The notes under the pieces are model-generated. The model made no database searches and was not told the DNA's origin. It saw nothing but the letters and a program-made list of their open reading frames with translations. Of a DNA stretch of 64,000 nucleotides, positions 9,122 through 16,910 are shown in pieces. The stretch comes from Crenobacter caeni. Its GTDB lineage: Bacteria; Pseudomonadota; Gammaproteobacteria; Burkholderiales; Chromobacteriaceae. Numbering within the stretch: the first letter of the stretch is position 1; every line of letters starts with the position of its first letter. The stretch is from the NCBI RefSeq assembly GCF_010435965.1, contig NZ_JAAGAA010000009.1:148437-212436 (forward strand), written 5' to 3'. The position numbers and the translations under genes were made by a program.

Positions 9122-9984
9122 TGGACGCATTCAACGCTTTGCTTGCGCTGCCGGCGCCGGCGTTCGCCGCCCTGGTCGGCGTGTTTGGCCTGTTTGTCGG
9201 CAGTTTCCTCAACGTGGTGATCGCCCGCTTGCCGGTGATGCTCGAGCGGCGCTGGGCCGCCGAGTGCGCCGAGCTGAGCGGCCAGCCGGTGCCCGAACAT
9301 CCGCCGTTCAACCTGCTGCGGCCGGGCTCGCGCTGCCCGCATTGCGGCGCGGGCGTACGGCCGTGGCACAACGTGCCGCTCGCGGGCTACCTGCTGCTGG
9401 GCGGGCGCTGCGCCGACTGCCGTGCGCCGATCTCGCCGCGCTACCCGCTGATCGAGCTTGCCACCGGCGTGCTGTTCGCGCTGAACGCGTGGCTGCTGGG
9501 GCCTGGCGTGTGGCTGGCTGGCGCGCTGCTGTTGACCGCCGCGCTGGTCGCGCTGACCATGATCGACGCCGCCACCCAGCTGTTGCCGGACGACATTACG
9601 CTGCCGCTGGTGTGGGCGGGCATCGCCTTTCACTTGGTGTACGGCGTGCTGCCGCTCGCCGACGCGGTGGTGGGCGCGATGGCCGGCTACCTCGTGCTGT
9701 GGAGCGTGTACTGGTTGTTCAAGCTCGTCACCGGCAAGGAGGGCATGGGCTACGGCGACTTCAAGCTGCTGGCCGCGCTCGGCGCATGGCTCGGATGGCA
9801 GATGCTGCCCTTGATCATCCTCTTGTCTAGCCTGGTCGGCGCGCTGTGGGGCATCCTGCAGATCGCGCTCTCGCGCATGGGCCGCGGCCAGCCCTTGCCG
9901 TTCGGGCCTTACCTCGCCGCAGCGGGCTATGTCGCGCTGTTGTGGGGGCACGACATCGTGGGGTGGTACCTTGGCCGGCTGTAA
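9121..9984 (+). CDS. pilD: Prepilin leader peptidase / N-methyltransferase PilD
   Basis: An inner-membrane A24 aspartic peptidase that cleaves type III signal peptides and N-methylates the new N-terminus. It has 287 residues: the cytoplasmic methyltransferase domain with two CxxC pairs (CPHC and CADC, separated by about 20 residues), then the peptidase helices with catalytic Asp149 (TMIDAATQLLPDD) and Asp213 in the GxGxGD-type motif GMGYGDFK. About seven or eight membrane segments are visible. It must process type IV pilins and, since the gsp operon at 24674-35265 contains no gspO, presumably the pseudopilins GspG-K as well. It overlaps pilC by one base and coaE by 14 bases. Confidence 0.97.
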   Translation: MDAFNALLALPAPAFAALVGVFGLFVGSFLNVVIARLPVMLERRWAAECAELSGQPVPEHPPFNLLRPGSRCPHCGAGVRPWHNVPLAGYLLLGGRCADCRAPISPRYPLIELATGVLFALNAWLLGPGVWLAGALLLTAALVALTMIDAATQLLPDDITLPLVWAGIAFHLVYGVLPLADAVVGAMAGYLVLWSVYWLFKLVTGKEGMGYGDFKLLAALGAWLGWQMLPLIILLSSLVGALWGILQIALSRMGRGQPLPFGPYLAAAGYVALLWGHDIVGWYLGRL

Positions 9985-10630
9985 GCGTTTCGTGGTCGGC
10001 CTGACCGGCGGCATCGGCTCGGGCAAGAGCGCGGTCGCCGAGCGCTTTGCCGAACTAGGCGCCGACATCGTCGACACTGACGCGATCGCGCACGTCTTGA
10101 CCGGGCCGGGTGGCGCGGCGATGCCGGCGATTGCCGAGGCGTTCGGCGCCGGCGTGGTCGCGGCGGACGGCCGGCTCGACCGCGCGGCGATGCGCGAGCG
10201 GGTATTTAGCGACGCCGCCGCCCGCGCGCGTCTGGAAGCCATCCTGCACCCGCTGATCCGCGAGGAGGCGCTGCGCCAGTTGGAAAGTGGGCAGGGCGCG
10301 TACGCGCTGCTCGCCGTGCCCTTGCTGTTCGAGAAGGGCGGCTACCTCGAACTGGTCGACCGCACGCTGGTGATCGACTGCCCGGAAGAGACGCAGCTTA
10401 CGCGGGTGATGGCGCGCAGTGCGCTGTCCGCAGAGGCGGTGCGCGCGATCATGGCTGCGCAGTTGCCGCGCAGCGAGCGCACCGCCCGCGCGGACGACGT
10501 GATCGACAATAGCGGCGGGCTCGATAAGCTGGCGCTTCAAGTTGCCGCCAAACACCGTTATTATCTGGCCTGTCTTGCACGCGCGGACTGTCCGCCGTCA
10601 ACCACCGCACCCACGGACCCCGCGCAGTGA
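9971..10630 (+). CDS. coaE: Dephospho-CoA kinase
   Basis: The last enzyme of coenzyme A synthesis, phosphorylating the 3'-OH of dephospho-CoA. The P-loop GLTGGIGSGKS lies just after the N-terminus, followed by the DTDAIAH motif and the lid/CoA segment (HPLIREEALRQL). The TTG at 9971 was chosen because it gives about the family length (219 residues with a short tail), overlaps the pilD end by 14 bases and follows GGGGTGG. An ATG at 9929 in the same frame would add 14 residues, and a GTG at 9992 would shorten it. The stop overlaps the zapD start in GTGA. This pilD-coaE-zapD-yacG order is conserved in many beta- and gammaproteobacteria. Confidence 0.93.
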   Translation: MAGCKRFVVGLTGGIGSGKSAVAERFAELGADIVDTDAIAHVLTGPGGAAMPAIAEAFGAGVVAADGRLDRAAMRERVFSDAAARARLEAILHPLIREEALRQLESGQGAYALLAVPLLFEKGGYLELVDRTLVIDCPEETQLTRVMARSALSAEAVRAIMAAQLPRSERTARADDVIDNSGGLDKLALQVAAKHRYYLACLARADCPPSTTAPTDPAQ

Positions 10631-11385
10631 TTAGTTTCGAGTTTCCGGTCACCGAACGAACCCGCAGCCTGCTCAGGCTGGAGCAGCTCTATCAGCGGCT
10701 GTCTTTCTTCGTCGAGCGCGATCACCCGTACGAACACCATTCGGCCTTGCTGGTGCTGTTCGAGATCCTCGAGGTCGCCTCGCGCGCCGAGCTCAAGTCC
10801 GACCTCTTGCAGGAGCTCGAGCGGCAAAAGCAGCTGCTCGACGCCTGGCACGACAACCCGGCGATCGACCAGGCGATGCTCGACGAGACGATAGACCGGA
10901 TCGAGCGCGTCGCGCAGCAGCTGCTGGGACTGACCAGCAAGTTCGGCCAGCACCTGCGCGAGAACGAGTGGCTGATGGCGATCAAACAGCGCTCGGTGAT
11001 CGCCGGCGGCACCTGCTCGTTCGACCTGCCGTCGTACGCCTTGTGGCAGGCGCGCGACGCCGACGAGCGCCGCGCCGACATCCGCCGCTGGGCGGCGCCG
11101 CTGATGCCGACGTCCGAGGCGGCGACCCTGCTGTTGCGTCTGTTGCGCGACAGCGGCAAGACCTTCCACTTCGTCGCCCGCAACGGCGCGTTCCAGCAGA
11201 TGTCCGGCGGGCGCGTGGTCCAGCTGATCCGGGTCGACTACCCGGCGGGACTGGACGCACTGCCCGAATTGTCCGCCAACAAGTACGCGATCAACCTGCG
11301 CTTCGTGCAGGCGTACGCGGAGGGCGCGCGGCCGCGCACGCTCGCCCAGGACGTCGACTTCTCGATGACCTTCTGCAAGTTTTGA
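10627..11385 (+). CDS. zapD: Cell division protein ZapD
   Basis: A 252-residue FtsZ-associated protein that bundles FtsZ protofilaments at the division site. Recognised by the N-terminal pattern [21 protein letters not shown], the long central helical part and the C-terminal segment ([13 protein letters not shown] ... [10 protein letters not shown]) of the ZapD/YacF family. It starts with GTG at 10627, four bases inside coaE (GTGA overlap), so the two are probably translationally coupled. yacG follows after 10 bp. Confidence 0.95.
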   Translation: MISFEFPVTERTRSLLRLEQLYQRLSFFVERDHPYEHHSALLVLFEILEVASRAELKSDLLQELERQKQLLDAWHDNPAIDQAMLDETIDRIERVAQQLLGLTSKFGQHLRENEWLMAIKQRSVIAGGTCSFDLPSYALWQARDADERRADIRRWAAPLMPTSEAATLLLRLLRDSGKTFHFVARNGAFQQMSGGRVVQLIRVDYPAGLDALPELSANKYAINLRFVQAYAEGARPRTLAQDVDFSMTFCKF

Positions 11386-11395
11386 GGAACCCGCG

Positions 11396-11587
11396 ATGAG
11401 CGAAAAGCCAGAAACCATCCGCGTGGTCGCCTGCCCGCAATGCGGCGCCCCGGTGCGCTGGGAGGCCGCGAGCCGCTACCGGCCGTTCTGTTCCGAGCGC
11501 TGCCGCCTGATCGACCTGGGCCAGTGGGCCGACGAAAGCTACCGGGTACCCGCGTCGCCGCCGGACGGCGAGGACGCGCCGCAGTAA
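11396..11587 (+). CDS. yacG: DNA gyrase inhibitor YacG
   Basis: A 63-residue zinc protein of the YacG family that binds GyrB and inhibits gyrase in E. coli. The four zinc ligands are seen as CPQC near residue 13 and FCSERC near residue 33, followed by the family signature [16 protein letters not shown]. It is the last gene of the pilB-yacG run and is followed by a strong bidirectional terminator. Confidence 0.95.
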   Translation: MSEKPETIRVVACPQCGAPVRWEAASRYRPFCSERCRLIDLGQWADESYRVPASPPDGEDAPQ

Positions 11588-11590
11588 GGC

Positions 11591-11636
11591 GCGCAATAAA
11601 AAAGCGGAACCTGGCGGTTCCGCTTTTTTATTGCGC
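11591..11636. terminator. Bidirectional Rho-independent terminator between yacG and amiC
   Basis: Perfect 21-bp inverted repeat (11591-11611 and 11616-11636) with a TGGC loop. The GC core (AGCGGAACC / GGTTCCGCT) is flanked by A6/T6 on both sides, so it can terminate transcription of both convergent genes. Confidence 0.93.
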
Positions 11637-11643
11637 GGGGCGC

Positions 11644-12882
11644 TCAGCCTCGCGCGTACAGCGTGCTCTGGCCGAAGTAGCCCTTGATGCCGGCGAGCAG
11701 CGATTCGGCCATCTTGCGCTGGAAGGCCGGGTCGACCAGCTTCTTCTCTTCTTCCGGGTTGCTGATGAAGGCCGTCTCCACCAAGATCGACGGGATGTCC
11801 GGCGCCTTGAGCACCGCGAAGCCCGCCTGCTCGACGCGCGACTTGTGCAGAGTGTTCAGGTTGCCCATATGGCCGAGCACCGCCTTGCCGAGCTTCAGGC
11901 TGTCGTTGATGGTCGCCGTCTGCGTGAGGTCGAGCAGGGTGTGCGCGAGGTACTTGTCCTTGCCGCCGATGCGCACGCCGCCGATCAGGTCGGCGTCGTT
12001 CTGCGTCTTGGCGAGGAAGCGCGCCGCGGTCGAGGTTGCGCCCTTCTCCGACAGCGCGAACACCGACGAGCCGCGTGCGGTCGGCGTGGTGAACGCGTCG
12101 GCGTGGATCGAGATAAAGAGGTCGGCGCCGAGCTTGCGCGCCTTAGCCACGCGCACGCCCAGCGGGATGAACACGTCTTCGTCGCGGGTCAGGTGCGCGC
12201 GCATATTGCGCTGGCTGTTGATCAGCTGGCGCAGCTCGCGCGCGATCCTCAGCACCACGTCCTTCTCGCGCACGCCGGACGGGCCGATCGCGCCCGGGTC
12301 TTCGCCGCCGTGGCCGGGGTCGAGCACGATGGTGACCGGGCGGTCGACACCCGCCTTGCCAGGCTGCGGCTTCAGCTGCGGGCGCTCGTCGAGCTTGCCG
12401 CGGTTGTAATCCTGCAACAGCGCGAGCAGCGGGTCGTCCTGCGGCTTGGCCGGGTAGAGGTCGACCACCAGCCGGTCGCGAAATTCGGCGACCGGGTTCA
12501 GCGTGAACACCTGCGGCGCGATCTCGGTCTTCAGTTCCAGCACCAGGCGCACGGTGTCCGCCGAGAACTGCGCGGCGCGGGCACTCTTCACGAAGGGGTC
12601 GCCGCCGTTGATCAGGGTGCCGATGCCCTGCAAGGTCGCGTTCAGCTCGACCCCTTCGAGGTCGATCACCAGCCGGTCGGGGCCGGCGAGCGTGAACTGC
12701 TTGTACTTGAGCGGACTGCTCGATTCGAGTGTCACCCGCGTGTAGGTGGACGAGGGCCAGATTCGCAGCGCGACGATTTGCGGCACTGCGGCAAAGCCCA
12801 CTCTGCTCACCGCGAGCAGCCAGGTCGCCGCGGCGGCACCGACCAGGCGGCGGCGGCTCAGCTTGAGAGTCTTGTCAGGCAT
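11644..12882 (-). CDS. amiC: Periplasmic N-acetylmuramoyl-L-alanine amidase (AmiC type)
   Basis: A zinc amidase that cleaves the peptide from MurNAc in septal peptidoglycan during daughter-cell separation. From the ATG at 12882 it has 412 residues: a twin-arginine signal ([10 protein letters not shown] at 9-18), an AMIN domain (about 35-140) for septal targeting, and an Amidase_3 domain (about 185-405). Zinc and catalytic residues are visible in [18 protein letters not shown] and ETAFISN. The Tat signal matches AmiA/AmiC of enterobacteria. The start lies inside the end of tsaE (25-bp overlap), so the pair form an operon; tsaE-amiC neighbourhood is common in proteobacteria. Confidence 0.95.
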   Translation of the reverse strand: MPDKTLKLSRRRLVGAAAATWLLAVSRVGFAAVPQIVALRIWPSSTYTRVTLESSSPLKYKQFTLAGPDRLVIDLEGVELNATLQGIGTLINGGDPFVKSARAAQFSADTVRLVLELKTEIAPQVFTLNPVAEFRDRLVVDLYPAKPQDDPLLALLQDYNRGKLDERPQLKPQPGKAGVDRPVTIVLDPGHGGEDPGAIGPSGVREKDVVLRIARELRQLINSQRNMRAHLTRDEDVFIPLGVRVAKARKLGADLFISIHADAFTTPTARGSSVFALSEKGATSTAARFLAKTQNDADLIGGVRIGGKDKYLAHTLLDLTQTATINDSLKLGKAVLGHMGNLNTLHKSRVEQAGFAVLKAPDIPSILVETAFISNPEEEKKLVDPAFQRKMAESLLAGIKGYFGQSTLYARG

Positions 12883-13334
12883 TGTCTTCCCGTGTCGTCG
12901 TGGGCGGTCAGCCGGTAGCGGCGCTGCCCGCCATCCACTTCCAGCGCGACGGTCAAATCCGCCGGCGGTAACAGGCCCTGCGCCTTGTCCGGCCATTCCA
13001 CCAAACAGAGGCTGTGTTCACCGAAAAGTTCGGCCAGTCCCGAGTCGTCCCACTCCTGCGGGTCGTTGAAGCGGTACAGGTCGAAGTGGTGGACATCCAG
13101 ACCGTCGAAGGCGTAGCTCTCGACCAGCGCGTACGTCGGACTCTTCACGCGGCCGGTGTGACCCAGGGCGCGCAAGAGGCCGCGCGTCAGCGTAGTCTTG
13201 CCGGCGCCCAGGTCGCCGTCGAGGTAGACGACCATGCCCGGCGTCAGGCTTCCGGCGAGTGCACCGCCCAGCGCGAGGGTGGCGGCTTCGTCGGCCAGAA
13301 GGCCGCTTGTGCTGCTGCTATCATCCATGGCCAT
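12858..13334 (-). CDS. tsaE: tRNA threonylcarbamoyladenosine biosynthesis ATPase TsaE
   Basis: The P-loop ATPase partner of TsaB/TsaD in forming the universal t6A37 modification of tRNAs reading ANN codons. It has 158 residues, with Walker [10 protein letters not shown] (about 40-48), the [10 protein letters not shown] switch segment, HFDLYR (about 82-87) and LVEWPDKA. Two in-frame ATGs, at 13334 and 13328, are both plausible starts (MAMDDSSS). The upstream boundary is unusual: these codons lie in a 10-bp palindrome shared with the putative start of divergent queG. The 3' end overlaps amiC. Confidence 0.95.
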   Translation of the reverse strand: MAMDDSSSTSGLLADEAATLALGGALAGSLTPGMVVYLDGDLGAGKTTLTRGLLRALGHTGRVKSPTYALVESYAFDGLDVHHFDLYRFNDPQEWDDSGLAELFGEHSLCLVEWPDKAQGLLPPADLTVALEVDGGQRRYRLTAHDDTGRQCLTRLSS

Positions 13335-13335
13335 G
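13326..13335. other. Palindrome holding start codons of two divergent genes
   Basis: CATGGCCATG is a perfect 10-bp palindrome that reads Met-Ala-Met on both strands. On the minus strand it holds the two candidate starts of tsaE (13334, 13328) and on the plus strand two candidate starts of queG (13327, 13333). Confidence 0.6.
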
Positions 13336-14412
13336 ATCGAGTGTGGATTGCAAAACGTGGATTATCCAGAATTGGCCCGCCAAATCAAAGCGTGGGCGCT
13401 TGAGGCGGGCTTTGCCGGCGCGCGCATCAGCCGCGCGAGCCTGCCAGATGAGGCGAGGGCGGCGCTTGAGGCCTGGCTTGCCGATGGCTGCCACGGGCAG
13501 ATGGACTACATGGCGCGGCACGGCACGCTCAGGCTTGACCCGGCGGGCCTGGTGCCCGGTGCCTTGTCGGTGGTTTCGCTCAGGATGGACTACTGGCCCG
13601 ACGCGCGCGACGCGCACGCGGTACTCGACGACGGCGAGGCTGCGTATGTGTCGCGTTATGCGCTCGGTCGCGACTACCACAAGGTGCTGCGCAAGCGTCT
13701 GCAGGCGCTCGCCAGCCGGATCGAAGGGGAAGTCGGCGCCTACGGCTACCGGGTGTTCACCGACAGCGCGCCGCTGGCCGAGGTATCGTTCGCCGCGCAG
13801 GCGGGCCTGGGCTGGCGCGGCAAGCACACCTTGCTGCTCAACCGCGACGCGGGCTCGCTGTTTTTCCTCGGCGAGATCGTCACCGACCTGCCGCTGCCGG
13901 AAGACGCGGCCGAGGACGGGCACTGCGGCCGCTGCACCCGCTGCATCGACGCGTGCCCGACCGGCGCCATCGTCGCGCCGTACCGGGTCGACGCCCGCCT
14001 GTGCATCTCCTACCTGACCATCGAACTGGATGGCGCCATCCCCGAGCCGTTGCGGCCGCTCCTGGGCAACCGCGTGTACGGGTGCGACGACTGCCAGCTC
14101 TCGTGCCCGTGGAACCGCTTTGCCAGGCTGTCTGGCGAGGGGGATTTTGCGGTGCGGCATGGGCTCGACGCGGCGAGCCTCGCCGAGCTTTTTGCGTGGA
14201 GCGAGGCGGACTTTCGCGAACGCACCGCCGGCAGCCCGATCTGGCGGATCGGCTACCAGCGCTGGCTGCGCAACCTGGCGGTTGGCTTGGGGAACGCGCC
14301 GACGACGCCGGCGGTATTGTCCGCGCTTGCGTCGCGCAGGGAAGACGCGTCGGCACTGGTGCGCGAGCATGTGGCGTGGGCGCTGGCGCGTCACGCCGCC
14401 AGCGCCCGGTGA
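13333..14412 (+). CDS. queG: Epoxyqueuosine reductase QueG
   Basis: A cobalamin and [4Fe-4S]-dependent enzyme that reduces epoxyqueuosine to queuosine in tRNA. From ATG 13333 it has 359 residues. The N-terminal catalytic part contains SRYALGRDYHKVLRKRL and the motif FTDSAPLAEVSFAAQAGLGWRGKHTLL. The ferredoxin-like part has both cluster motifs, CGRCTRCIDACPTGAI and YGCDDCQLSCPWN. The C-terminus resembles the HEAT-like tail of the family. Many homologues begin close to DYPELARQIK, so a GTG at 13357 is a credible alternative start that would avoid overlapping the tsaE start region. Confidence 0.93.
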   Translation: MIECGLQNVDYPELARQIKAWALEAGFAGARISRASLPDEARAALEAWLADGCHGQMDYMARHGTLRLDPAGLVPGALSVVSLRMDYWPDARDAHAVLDDGEAAYVSRYALGRDYHKVLRKRLQALASRIEGEVGAYGYRVFTDSAPLAEVSFAAQAGLGWRGKHTLLLNRDAGSLFFLGEIVTDLPLPEDAAEDGHCGRCTRCIDACPTGAIVAPYRVDARLCISYLTIELDGAIPEPLRPLLGNRVYGCDDCQLSCPWNRFARLSGEGDFAVRHGLDAASLAELFAWSEADFRERTAGSPIWRIGYQRWLRNLAVGLGNAPTTPAVLSALASRREDASALVREHVAWALARHAASAR

Positions 14413-14415
14413 GGC

Positions 14416-14835
14416 TTACTCGGGCTTGGCCGGTGCGATCACCAGCGACTCGCCCTCGAGGATCAGCTTGCCGCTGACGAAGCATTCGGTGAGCAGCTTG
14501 ACGCGGCGCTTGGCCGGGTCGAGCTCGGTGACGGTCGCGCGCGCGGTCACCGTCTCGCCGATCTTGACCGGCGCCTTGAAGCGGGTCGACTGCGACAGGT
14601 AAATGGTGCCGGGGCCCGGCAAGCGGGTGCCGAGCACGCAGGAGATCAGGCTGGCGCTGAGCATGCCGTGCGCGATGCGGCCGCCGAACATCGTCTGTTC
14701 AGCGTATTCCTGATTGATGTGCACGGGGTTATCGTCGCCGGAGACGGCCGCGAACATCAGGATGTCGGCTTCGGTGATGGTCTTGGCGTACTCGGCAGAG
14801 TCGCCGATCTTGATGTCTTCAAAGTAGACGGTCAT
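14416..14835 (-). CDS. MaoC-family (R)-specific enoyl-CoA hydratase-like protein
   Basis: A 139-residue single hot-dog-fold hydratase. The catalytic signature is visible in DDNPVHINQEYA (Asp/His pair) and the following FGGRIAHGMLSASLIS, the hydratase-2 motif. Such proteins (PhaJ type) convert trans-2-enoyl-CoA to (R)-3-hydroxyacyl-CoA, feeding polyhydroxyalkanoate synthesis or acting in short-chain acyl-CoA metabolism. The neighbourhood with etfBA and an acyl-CoA dehydrogenase fits fatty acyl-CoA metabolism. It is convergent with queG, 3 bp apart, and divergent from etfB. The true substrate chain length cannot be told. Confidence 0.88.
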   Translation of the reverse strand: MTVYFEDIKIGDSAEYAKTITEADILMFAAVSGDDNPVHINQEYAEQTMFGGRIAHGMLSASLISCVLGTRLPGPGTIYLSQSTRFKAPVKIGETVTARATVTELDPAKRRVKLLTECFVSGKLILEGESLVIAPAKPE

Positions 14836-14875
14836 GCGCTTGCTCCCGTATTATGCAGTTGAAATGTTGCGGTGC

Positions 14876-14902
14876 ATTGTACACGCAGCTGACGTGTGTC
14901 AG
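14876..14902 (-). promoter_or_regulatory. Candidate promoter of the MaoC-type hydratase gene
   Basis: On the minus strand, CTGACA (14902-14897) and TACAAT (14881-14876) are separated by 15 bp; a TG one base before the -10 may compensate for the short spacer. The ATG at 14835 lies about 40 nt downstream of the -10. Confidence 0.5.
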
Positions 14903-14925
14903 GGGAGCGTCCGTGCACGCGGGTC

Positions 14926-14955
14926 TGGACATTTGCATTTTTGCGACGTCATAAT
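14926..14955 (+). promoter_or_regulatory. Candidate sigma70 promoter of etfBA
   Basis: TGGACA (14926-14931) and CATAAT (14950-14955) with an 18-bp spacer. The predicted start, near 14962, falls inside the palindromic operator at 14960-14982. A leader of about 110 nt precedes the etfB ATG at 15072. Confidence 0.6.
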
Positions 14956-14959
14956 CGGT

Positions 14960-14982
14960 CAAACGATCGTTTGAACGATCGT
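14960..14982 (+). promoter_or_regulatory. PsrA/TetR-type palindromic operator in front of etfBA
   Basis: CAAACGATCGTTTG (14960-14973) is a perfect 14-bp palindrome. It fits the published PsrA box, G/C-AAAC-N2-4-GTTT-G/C. A second, overlapping ACGATCGT palindrome (14975-14982) is centred 12 bp further on. The position over the predicted transcription start implies repression. The regulator gene itself is not in this window. Confidence 0.6.
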
Positions 14983-15071
14983 CGACGCCGGCCCGCCCCT
15001 GCGCAGGCGGCAACATGCCTCTTCACCAGGGTTTGATCAATCTGTTTCGGGCTCTTTAGAGCTGGAGGAAT

Positions 15072-15821
15072 ATGAAAGTTCTAGTCGCTGTGAAACGCGT
15101 TGTGGATTACAACGTGAAGGTCCGGGCCAAGGCCGACGGTACCGGTGTCGACATCGCCAACGCCAAGATGTCGATGAACCCGTTCGACGAGATCGCTGTG
15201 GAAGAGGCGGTCCGCCTGAAGGAAGCCGGCAAGGCGAGCGAGATCGTGGTGGTGTCGATGGGCGTCAAGCAGTGCGAAGAGACCCTGCGCACCGCGCTGG
15301 CGATGGGCGCCGACCGCGCCATCCTGGTCGAGACCGAAGCCGAGCTGCAGCCCCTGGCCGTCGCCAAGCTGCTCAAGGAAATCGCCGCCAAGGAAGCGCC
15401 GCAGCTGATGATCCTCGGCAAGCAGGCGATCGACGACGACGCCAACCAGACCGGCCAGATGGCAGCCGCCTTGCTGGGCTGGAGTCAGGGCACCTTCGCG
15501 TCCAAGGTCGACCTCGCCGCCGAGACCGTGAATGTCACCCGCGAAATCGACGGCGGCCTCGAGACCGTCAAGCTCGCGCTGCCGGCGGTGGTCACCACCG
15601 ACCTGCGCCTGAACGAGCCGCGCTACGTCAAGCTGCCGAACATCATGGCCGCCAAGAAGAAGCCGCTGGACAAGACCACGCCGGCTGACCTGGGCGTCGA
15701 CGTCACCCCGCGCCTGACCACGCTGAAAGTCGCCGAGCCGGCCAAGCGCAGCGCCGGCATCAAGGTCGCCAACGCCGCCGAACTCGTCGCCAAACTCAAA
15801 ACGGAAGCAAAGGTGCTGTAA
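15072..15821 (+). CDS. etfB: Electron transfer flavoprotein beta subunit
   Basis: The AMP-binding small subunit of ETF, which accepts electrons from acyl-CoA dehydrogenases and passes them to ETF:ubiquinone oxidoreductase. It has 249 residues; recognised by [18 protein letters not shown] at the N-terminus, [18 protein letters not shown], the [13 protein letters not shown] segment and the signature [32 protein letters not shown] precedes the ATG. It is 3 bp from etfA and upstream of an acyl-CoA dehydrogenase that is a probable electron donor. Confidence 0.97.
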   Translation: MKVLVAVKRVVDYNVKVRAKADGTGVDIANAKMSMNPFDEIAVEEAVRLKEAGKASEIVVVSMGVKQCEETLRTALAMGADRAILVETEAELQPLAVAKLLKEIAAKEAPQLMILGKQAIDDDANQTGQMAAALLGWSQGTFASKVDLAAETVNVTREIDGGLETVKLALPAVVTTDLRLNEPRYVKLPNIMAAKKKPLDKTTPADLGVDVTPRLTTLKVAEPAKRSAGIKVANAAELVAKLKTEAKVL

Positions 15822-15824
15822 GCC

Positions 15825-16760
15825 ATGGCCATCCTCGTTATCGCTGAACACGACAACCAGAGCCTGAAGACAGGCACCCTGAACACCGTGACCGCCGCGG
15901 CCAAGCTCGGCGGCGACATCCATGTGCTGGTCGCCGGCAGCGGCTGCGCCGCCGCCGCCGAGGCCGCCCGCGCCGTCGCCGGCGTCGCCAAGGTGCTCAT
16001 CGCCGACGCGCCGCAATACGCGCACGGCCTCGCCGAGAACGTCGCCCCGCTGGCGGTTGACCTCGCCAAGGGTTACAGCCACGTGCTCGCGCCGGCGTCC
16101 TCGTTCGGCAAGAACCTGCTGCCGCGCGTCGCCGCCTTGCTCGACGTCGCGCAGATCTCCGAGATCTCCGCCATCGAGTCGGCCGACACCTTCGTGCGCC
16201 CGATCTACGCGGGCAACGTGCTGGCCACCGTTCAGTCGGCCGACCCGATCAAGGTGATCACCGTGCGTACCACCGCGTTCGAAGCGGCGGCTAATGGCGG
16301 TTCGGCCGCGCTGGAAAACATCGCCGCGGGCGCGGACGCCGGCGTGTCGGCCTTTGTCGGCGCCGAGCTGACCAAGTCCGACCGTCCGGAACTGGGCGCG
16401 GCCAAGATCGTCGTCTCCGGTGGCCGTGCGCTGGGTTCTGACGCGCAGTTCAAGTCCGTGATCGAGCCTCTGGCCGACAAGCTCGGCGCCGCCGTCGGCG
16501 CGTCGCGCGCGGCGGTCGACGCCGGCTACGCGCCGAACGACTATCAGGTCGGCCAGACCGGCAAGGTCGTCGCGCCGCAGCTCTACGTCGCGGTCGGCAT
16601 CTCCGGCGCGATCCAGCACCTGGCGGGTATGAAGGACTCCAAGGTGATCGTCGCGATCAACAAGGACGAAGAAGCGCCGATCTTCCAGGTGGCCGACTAC
16701 GGCATCGTCGGTGACCTGTTCACCGTCGTGCCGGAACTGATCGCCGAACTGTCGAAGTAA
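15825..16760 (+). CDS. etfA: Electron transfer flavoprotein alpha subunit
   Basis: The FAD-binding large subunit of ETF; 311 residues. The N-terminal adenine-nucleotide-like domain begins with [14 protein letters not shown]. The C-terminal FAD domain carries the family signatures [54 protein letters not shown] residues (about 200-265) and [22 protein letters not shown]. It is co-transcribed with etfB. A long GC-rich hairpin follows in the 150-bp gap before the acyl-CoA dehydrogenase gene. Confidence 0.97.
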   Translation: MAILVIAEHDNQSLKTGTLNTVTAAAKLGGDIHVLVAGSGCAAAAEAARAVAGVAKVLIADAPQYAHGLAENVAPLAVDLAKGYSHVLAPASSFGKNLLPRVAALLDVAQISEISAIESADTFVRPIYAGNVLATVQSADPIKVITVRTTAFEAAANGGSAALENIAAGADAGVSAFVGAELTKSDRPELGAAKIVVSGGRALGSDAQFKSVIEPLADKLGAAVGASRAAVDAGYAPNDYQVGQTGKVVAPQLYVAVGISGAIQHLAGMKDSKVIVAINKDEEAPIFQVADYGIVGDLFTVVPELIAELSK

Positions 16761-16812
16761 GCGTCACCACAAAACGAGGCCGGCCACAGACGCCGGCCCG
16801 CAAACAAGAACG

Positions 16813-16882
16813 AACCGGCCGACGGTTCGCCCGGGAGACAGCGCCGCGCATGCGGCGCCGGGCGAGGACGCGGCCGGTTTTT
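16813..16882 (+). terminator. Multi-tier hairpin with U-tract between etfA and acyl-CoA dehydrogenase gene
   Basis: Three nested inverted repeats are visible: AACCGGCCG (16813-16821) with CGGCCGGTT (16871-16879), GCCCG with CGGGC (16829-16833 / 16859-16863), and GCGCCGC with GCGGCGC around a GCAT loop (16841-16858). TTTTT follows. It could end the etfBA transcript fully or partly, or act as a leader attenuator or stability element. Confidence 0.6.
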
Positions 16883-16910
16883 GTACATATCGAGACTGCA
16901 AGGAGAAATC

